NCBI GenBank assembly: GCA_033239125.1
Contig: BSWB01000001.1
Coordinates: forward strand, 165,005,481 to 165,069,480
Source of the DNA: Fagopyrum homotropicum
Lineage: Eukaryota > Streptophyta > Magnoliopsida > Caryophyllales > Polygonaceae
DNA length: 64,000 nucleotides
Reading direction: 5' to 3'
Part shown: positions 58,011 through 64,000 of the stretch, piece after piece
Numbering within the stretch: the stretch's first letter is position 1
Layout: every line of letters starts with the position of its first letter
Notes under the pieces: model-generated
The model's input: the letters and a program-made list of their open reading frames with translations, nothing else
Told to the model about the DNA's origin: nothing
Database searches by the model: none
Program-made: the position numbers and the translations under genes

Positions 58011-58956
58011 GCGTGTTTGGTGTTGGAAGATTATTAAGGTTATCGGGAGTTATAATCTCGAGAGATTATTCAGATCTTCAATTTGGGTTATCTGAGAGAT
58101 TTCAATTGGGAATAATTCGTATTTTATCAAATATTTTAAGATTTTTGTGTATGTTGTAAATGAGTACTATGTGAATACATCCGACTATATAGTATGAACC
58201 ATGGACACTGAAAATCAAATTTCGTCAACAAACTCGATTATACAAAAGAAAGGTTTATAAGATTCAGTTAAACGTAAATAATATCGAATTGAGACTCTCC
58301 AATATATATTATCGGTGATTAAATGTAATGAAGAAATTTCACATGTACACATGCGTATGTTAGACGTGAATTCAACCTAAAATCATTCAACAATAAGAAT
58401 GATCCATCAACCGTGTATACTGAGGCCTGTTCAACATTATTAACCAGATTATTTGAAGATTTTATTCCTAAAATCCCGATAATTTGATGATCTAAGTTTT
58501 TTCTTTTTTGAAAAAGGAAAGCAATTCAATGCACAAGACGACAAACCGTCAAGTGGATCGAAAGGCCGAAAAAATCGGCAGACGGACTAACCGTCAAGAT
58601 AGAACCCAAACAAGCAATAAGGAAAAAGGAAAAAAAATCATCAAACTTCGATCTCAAAGAGCTGATAGGGAGGAGCACCAAAGAAGAACCGGCACACCAA
58701 GTGAGGAAGAACAACGAGACACTGAAAGTAGAAGTAGTGTAGAGTACAACTCTCAGGGTCCACCGGTGGAAACCTCATATTTGAACTTCTTCTAACTTCA
58801 GAATTTCGATCACCTGTCCTCGACTACTTCTCACGAACAGAATCACTTGTCCTCAGATTTGATGATCTAAGTTGAGTTGGATGAAAAAAATATGAAATAA
58901 CTCATATTTAATCTTTTCACTGTAATCCCCAAACAACCCATACCAAACACGCCCTA
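58011..58956. mobile_element. Inverted-repeat MITE interrupted by a retroposon
   Basis: Left gcgtgtttggtgttgg and right, inverted, ttagggcgtgtttggtatgg pair as terminal repeats. Removing the insertion at 58499-58856 and one copy of its 17-bp target duplication leaves about 570 bp. Confidence 0.5.
58499..58856 (-). mobile_element. LINE-type retroposon 3' fragment, 358 bp
   Basis: Flanked by a perfect 17-bp duplication, atttgatgatctaagtt (58482-58498 and 58857-58873), the signature of target-primed insertion. The T-rich left end (ttttcttttttgaaaaagg) is the poly(A) tail on minus. Shares sequence with 27478-27660. The 95-codon plus frame is antisense to it and not a gene. Confidence 0.8.
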
Positions 58957-59657
58957 AATCCATTTTATATTCTATGTGATCAATTAGATAGTTAAGTTAC
59001 AACTTACAAGCACGTAAATATGGTCATTATCCATGCAAATCGCGGTACTTAACGTGGGAACATGTTAACGTACTTGAACAAGTATATATCGCCATATCGG
59101 TAAAGTCACGTACACATCAGTAATCACTATCCAATAGTATCATGCAACAACAAATTCATACTAATTAATATTATTATATTAATTGCATGTCACGTTATCC
59201 TACTTGTACGTATAATATACATATTGCAACTTATAAATACATTATTGTAACGGTCAATGTTACACCTCAACGCGAATATTTTAGTTGATCTAACATCAAA
59301 ATCTTGTCCATACAAAAACTCGACAACATTATCTAATGTTAATGCAGAGAGTACGTAGCCAAATTTGGTTGTAATAATGATTATATAAAGAAGAATCTCT
59401 CACCTAAATTTTTATAAAAAATATTATAAATACGTAGAGTGTAACATCATTATAGATAGCAAAATTTCGAATAGTATCCTTACTTTAATTTTTTTTAAAG
59501 TATGTCAATTTATGGTTGCACTATTTATAAATTAACAATTCGAAGGACAAAACTATTATTTATTAGTTATTTAAAATATATATAACCTATCGATTTATCA
59601 TTATCTCCTAATGTTAATAAATTTTAAAAAGCCTAAAGTTCAGCAACATATCTTTCA

Positions 59658-59660
<3 letters not shown>

Positions 59661-59740
<80 letters not shown>

Positions 59741-59748
59741 ATATATAT
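59661..59748. repeat. (AT)n microsatellite, 68 bp pure then imperfect
   Basis: Pure AT at 59661-59728, then AT with occasional GT to about 59748. Confidence 0.95.
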
Positions 59749-60042
59749 CGGGTGTGGTTCCCATGACAACAACCATATTGTGTAATCATGCGAACAATCT
59801 TAGACGTCGGATGGTGAATATTAAGGGTCGAGATTTAGGGTAGATATCATAATTATTAGATGAATAATATTTTGAAACTAATAATAACTACGAATAATGC
59901 ATTCAACTAACAATAACTACGAATGCATTGCACGAAATGACACATTCGTAAAAAAAATAATAATGACTACGAACTGTTCTCTTGATTACACGATAAGATC
60001 TGTTCTCATATGAATAATACTCTTTCTATATATATATATAGA
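59748..60042. mobile_element. Small inverted-repeat element flanked by TA tracts
   Basis: Left gtgtaatcatgcgaaca and right, inverted, gtgtaatcaagagaaca pair. The right end runs into another short TA tract at 60027-60042. Internal tandem phrases caactaacaataactacgaa occur twice. Confidence 0.55.
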
Positions 60043-60082
60043 AAAAACACGTTAATAAATATATAACCCTTATTTTTTAAAA

Positions 60083-60110
60083 CCCGCACAAAGTGCGGGT
60101 ATTATACTAG
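60083..60110 (+). mobile_element. Helitron 3' terminus
   Basis: ACCCGCACAAAGTGCGGGT, eight bases, CTAG, then host T at 60111. It has the same hairpin as the Helitron at 40570-40949. The 5' end could not be located, so only the terminus is called. Confidence 0.6.
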
Positions 60111-60119
60111 TTATCTAAT

Positions 60120-61853
60120 ATAGGGGTATTATCTAAAATGTCCTTATAAATTTGTAGAATTGGTAGACAAAATCAATACAAGTGCAGTTGTCTTATTTAA
60201 TACTTCTGAAATGTGATTAAAATAAGAGATTATATATTATTACTATTTAAAAATATTTAAATAAATAGTAATTTATTAATCAAGAAGCAAAATACAAGAA
60301 GATAGAATCAAATGCAGCAGTGGGAAAGATTGCTAGTTTTGTTTGTTAGTACTGTTGACCTTGCAGGGTAGCTGGGTAGAACAAAAGAGTCCAAGGAACT
60401 TCCACGCTTTGGTTTTTAGGATTATTTACAAAAAATGTTCCAACTTTTTTATTGTTACAGATTCTATCCTAATATACTCAATTTCCCAAAGTGTCCGATG
60501 TATATGTCGTGGCCCGTGGGTGATACCTATAAATACGAGTACTTCATCATTATTAGACCTAGGTTACTATTCATGTTTAAGGGTGTTAATGCAACTGAAA
60601 TGAGATATAAATGGGGACGAGAATGTGGATGATGCTAAACGACATTCTTTCGCGTAAGGATGAAGATGGAGGCGAGGTTAGAGGTCTTCGGTCCGATTAA
60701 TGACCCAACCCGTTGGGAATACCACTTGAATTGACGATGAGTAGATAAAAAGATATATTAGTGGAGATTTATATTTTCTTAATACAATTTAGCATTATAT
60801 TTTAAGATTTTAAATTGGATTTTTGTTTTTTTATTTTATGTTAAATATATTATTTACACAAATGGTTCTTATATTAAATTATTTGAATTTAATAAATGAA
60901 AGTTTAACATGAAAACTTACGGAAAAATCTTTTGACGGTAAGTATAAAATGAAAAAAAATAGGTAAGTATGAAATTCTCTGCCAGACGGGGATAAGAACG
61001 CGTACAAACTTTATCTACAAGTGGGTACGGAGAGTCGGGGACGAGGATAGGATCATCATGTTAAACGGAGATGAGGATGGGTATGTTACTTCCCAACCCG
61101 AATCCACCCCGTTAATACCCCGGTACATCTAAAATATTGGGTTGTTTTATAAAATATGGTTAAATATTTCATTTAGAACTTTACTTTTAAATAAAGATAC
61201 ACACTTTAACATCGAGTTTCATCATATGTGTTAGGTACAAAACCAATTCATAAACTTCATAGTTTTCGTAAATTTCGTCGAAAAATCAATTAACAATAAT
61301 AAAAGCAATACAACCATGTTATATACGGAGTACTATTCTAGATTTTTTTTAATTCTAAATATAAAATGTTATTATCTCAACATAAATAATACTTTTAGTG
61401 ATCAACACATTAGTTTGAAGCATTACACATCATATTAAACACTTAAAACTTGTATGATTTTGACAGATTTAAGGTACAGCCAAAGTATGAACCTTTTTTC
61501 GTAAATTAAGATTATTTGAGGGAATAATACATCATAAACATCCAAAAATTTAGGATCTTTGAGAAATTAACTCTAGAGAGAAAATGACCCAAACAAGGAC
61601 CACCAAAGGGTCACACCAACTATTCACAGAGCCTCTACTACTGGATCCCTATTTTTTGATGGGTCATCTTCTTATCTCTTCTCACTTACTGCATTCTACC
61701 ATTTTCAACTTTTTACAGTCACAACCCACTGTAACTATTTTATGCATTTACTACCCCAATTTAAGACTCTCTTCACCCATCATCTTCTATCATTTTTCTT
61801 ATTGTACACTTTCAACTATTTTGCACATTCACAAGAACATAGCATTTACTACC
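60120..61853. other. Intergenic, repeat-rich, no supported gene
   Basis: A GC-richer block at about 60577-61125 starts gggtgttaatgcaa and ends ccgttaatacccc, suggesting another hAT-like MITE without a visible duplication. 61195-61335 weakly matches the repeat at 29060. The 104-codon frame at 61584 has no recognisable content. Confidence 0.35.
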
Positions 61854-62400
61854 CTGTTTTATGACTCTATTCAGCCATGTTCTTCCATCAGTTTCTAGAG
61901 TATATATTGCATAAAGACTGCAACTTTAGTATAATTGTAAAAAAAAGCTTCAATTTTTAAAAATGGCGATTCAAACACCAACTATTGTACTTGGCTTACA
62001 TTTTTCGAGTGTGATTAGTGAATAGGGGTGTAATACGAGCCGAGCATCGGCATGCTCAAGCTCGGCTCGTTTAGAAACGAGCCGAGCCTAAAATTTATAC
62101 GAGCTTTAAACTGTGCTCAAACTTGGCTCGTTTAGAAAGTGAACGAGCTCGACCCGAGCTTTTGACGAGCCGAACCCGAGTAGCTCGGCTAAAATAATGC
62201 TCCTATAGTGTTATTTTAGTCAAACGAGCCGAGCTTTACCGGAACGAGCCGAGCATTGTCATCCTCAAGCTTGAACCGAGCTTTAAACTGTTTTATGACT
62301 CTATTCAGCCATGTTCTTCCATCAGTTTCTAGAGTAAATATTGCATAAAGGCTGCAACTTTAGTATAATTGTGAGAAAAAGATTCAATTTTTAAAAATGG
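61854..62400 (+). repeat. 113-bp direct repeats flanking a GGCTCG-type MITE remnant
   Basis: 61854-61966 and 62288-62400 are near-identical (a handful of changes), offset by exactly 434 bases. Between them lies copy C of the GGCTCG family. Confidence 0.85.
62023..62287 (-). mobile_element. hAT-type MITE of the GGCTCG family, copy C, rearranged
   Basis: Starts TAGGGGTGTAATACGAGCC, the inverted right end of copies A and B, and contains their middle section (gctaaaataatgctcctata) in reverse. The other terminus is missing: the sequence runs instead into the second 113-bp repeat through a shared ctttaaactg. Confidence 0.75.
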
Positions 62401-62807
62401 TGTTATTTACATGATTAGTCAAGGTTATTTTGTAATTTTGAAAAAAAATATGCTATTTTCTAAGATTATGGTAAAGGTTGCTGTTATTTACATGATTTAT
62501 GCTTAGGAATATAGATAGGAAATCACATGGAAGTTGTACAAATGAACCTTTTACACTTTTGAGCACTAAAATATATAAATATATAATATATGTATATATA
62601 GTAATCCATGTGCATTTAACCTTAACCCAAAAGAAGTTACATCTTCCTTCCTTTGACTTCAATCTACCTCTTCAAGACTTCAACCCACTTGAGGCTCATA
62701 AATCAGAACATGAGACCATAGAAAAAGACAAATACCAGTGAGGATTAAATAAACAAAGAGGGAAGAAATCAAGTGAACCCACCGGAGAAGAAAGCTTTTG
62801 AGAATCC

Positions 62808-64000
62808 ATGGCTCCACCTTCTTCATGTTCATCTTCTTCGTGTTCTTCTAACTCCCCACATCTTCCTCCCCACCGCTCACACCATTTCACTCCTGTAAGA
62901 ATCGTCGTATATTATCAGTAACTAATTTCATCATCTTGAATTTCTCCTGATTTGAGGTTTTGTTGCAGATTGAGGAAGGAGATGAAGCTGAGGAATGCTC
63001 CGAACGACGTCGTCCTGGTTCAGCTTCAAGCCGTCAACTCACAACTCCAACCCCACTCCATACTTCATCACCGGCCTCTACCACCACCACAAACACCATG
63101 ACAAGCAAGCATTCCGGTAAGAAGCGGTCGGCGGAGAAAGTTGCTATCATGTGCAACAACTGTCGGCCGACTAGCCGTGATAAAACGACGACGTCTTCTG
63201 TTGTTCCTGTCGCCGACGCTGTAAGCAAGCAATACTCTTCTTCCTCTTATTCTCTCACCATGCCAAGCCCTAACGCGATACTGAAGTCAATTCTCTCGAG
63301 TGTGGCTCGTCGGAGTCCTAGACCGTCGCCGGATACTTCTTCCACTACCTCGGCGGTTGATAAGGAGGAGAGATGGAAGATTGCGGTGGCGGAGCTCTCT
63401 AATAAACTCGTTCACGCGAGTCGGAAGCGCGATGAGGCTGTTCTAGAAGCTTCGAAACTGAAATACTCCATGGCTGAACTCGAGAAGAAACTCAATAAAC
63501 TTGAGATCTACTGTCATGGCCTCAAATCCGGCCTCGAAGGCGTCGCCGCAGCTTCTCCCGGCGGAGGAATTGCTAACAATCAGAGATTCTCACCGTTTAA
63601 CCACATCCGAATTGAAGGACACGATCAAATCATCGAGAATTTCCTAATCTCCGTCTCCGATGCTCGATCCGCCGTCCGACTCCTCAGCCGAGCTCTTTCA
63701 GTCCAGATTCGTCAGATGGGAGTCAAAGTATTCGAGCGAATTTCATCTCTCTTCCAACCTTACGACATCAAAATCTCCCTTTCCAAAAATCCTCGAAACC
63801 TCATCTCCTACCTCGAAGCTCTACTCAACCTCGCTCTCTTCGAAGACTTTGAATCAGTCGGGTTTGTTAAAAACTCCACGAACCGGATCCTGAACCCACT
63901 AGACCGGTGTGAGGCTCAATACGCTGCGTTTAACACTCTACAAAGCTTAACATGGGAAGAAGTCCTTAGCAAAGGGACAAAGCATTTCAGTGAAGATTTT
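62808..64000 (+). CDS. IRKI: DUF641 protein, IRK-interacting protein (IRKI)-like, 3' part cut by window edge
   Basis: Exon 1 is 62808-62894; after a 74-bp intron the second exon runs from 62969 off the right edge, giving 373 residues so far. The first 160 residues are Ser/Thr/Pro-rich and probably disordered. A coiled coil at about 160-216 (KEERWKIAVAELSNKLVHAS, then LEKKLNKLEIYCHGLKSGL) is followed by the DUF641 core. Phrases there such as RNLISYLEALLNLALFEDFE, RILNPLDRCEAQYAAFNTL and WEEVLSKGTKHFSEDF match the IRKI branch (Arabidopsis At5g12900) rather than GIL1 as I remember them. IRKI binds the receptor kinase IRK; related proteins act in growth and light signalling. A GCT|GTAAGC inside exon 2 at about 63218 could act as a cryptic donor, but the frame reads through. 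Confidence 0.88.

Noticed and set aside
58508..58795. 95-codon Arg/Lys/Glu-rich plus frame
   Set aside because: Antisense to a LINE 3' fragment bounded by a 17-bp target duplication.
61584..61898. 104-codon plus frame
   Set aside because: AT-biased, overlaps the 113-bp duplicated tract and resembles no family.

Overview
This window is nuclear DNA from a flowering plant, most likely a eudicot. The intergenic sequence is AT-rich, the genes carry GT-AG introns, and the products (CNL resistance proteins, COPT5, an LRR receptor kinase, a DUF641/IRKI protein, a DUF1442 protein) are plant families. The sequence alone does not settle the species or family.

Positions 1-8.8 kb hold a small resistance-gene cluster on the minus strand. 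It contains one CNL cut by the left edge, one complete CNL of about 1208 residues, and a collapsed third copy. In the spacer between the two CNL genes, on the plus strand, lies a convincing MIR399 hairpin. Upstream of it are a TATA box, a PHR1-type P1BS motif and a 26-bp perfect palindrome carrying two W-box cores. Positions 9.5-14 kb hold COPT5, a possible decayed gene, and an intronless NYN-nuclease gene with a C2H2 finger inside the nuclease fold, all minus. At 19.4-24.6 kb is a complete eight-exon maspardin-like gene on plus.

From 24.6 to 33 kb and from 36.8 to 49 kb the DNA is almost entirely mobile-element debris. I could delimit several elements by their ends: hAT-type MITEs with perfect 8-bp target duplications, a Stowaway MITE, long foldback elements, a hAT element with a 380-bp Helitron nested inside it, and LINE-type 3' ends. 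Between these two blocks lies a five-exon LRR receptor-like gene (33.7-36.7 kb) whose kinase domain lacks the catalytic HRD and DFG residues.

A two-exon DUF1442 gene lies at 49.7-50.6 kb, followed by another repeat-rich stretch. The right edge cuts a DUF641/IRKI-like gene after its second exon begins. The genes belong to unrelated pathways (immunity, phosphate signalling, vacuolar copper, trafficking, receptor signalling) and form no operon-like unit. The most interesting items are the MIR399 locus inside the NLR cluster, the MNN substitution of the MHD motif in the first CNL, and the structurally resolved small transposons.
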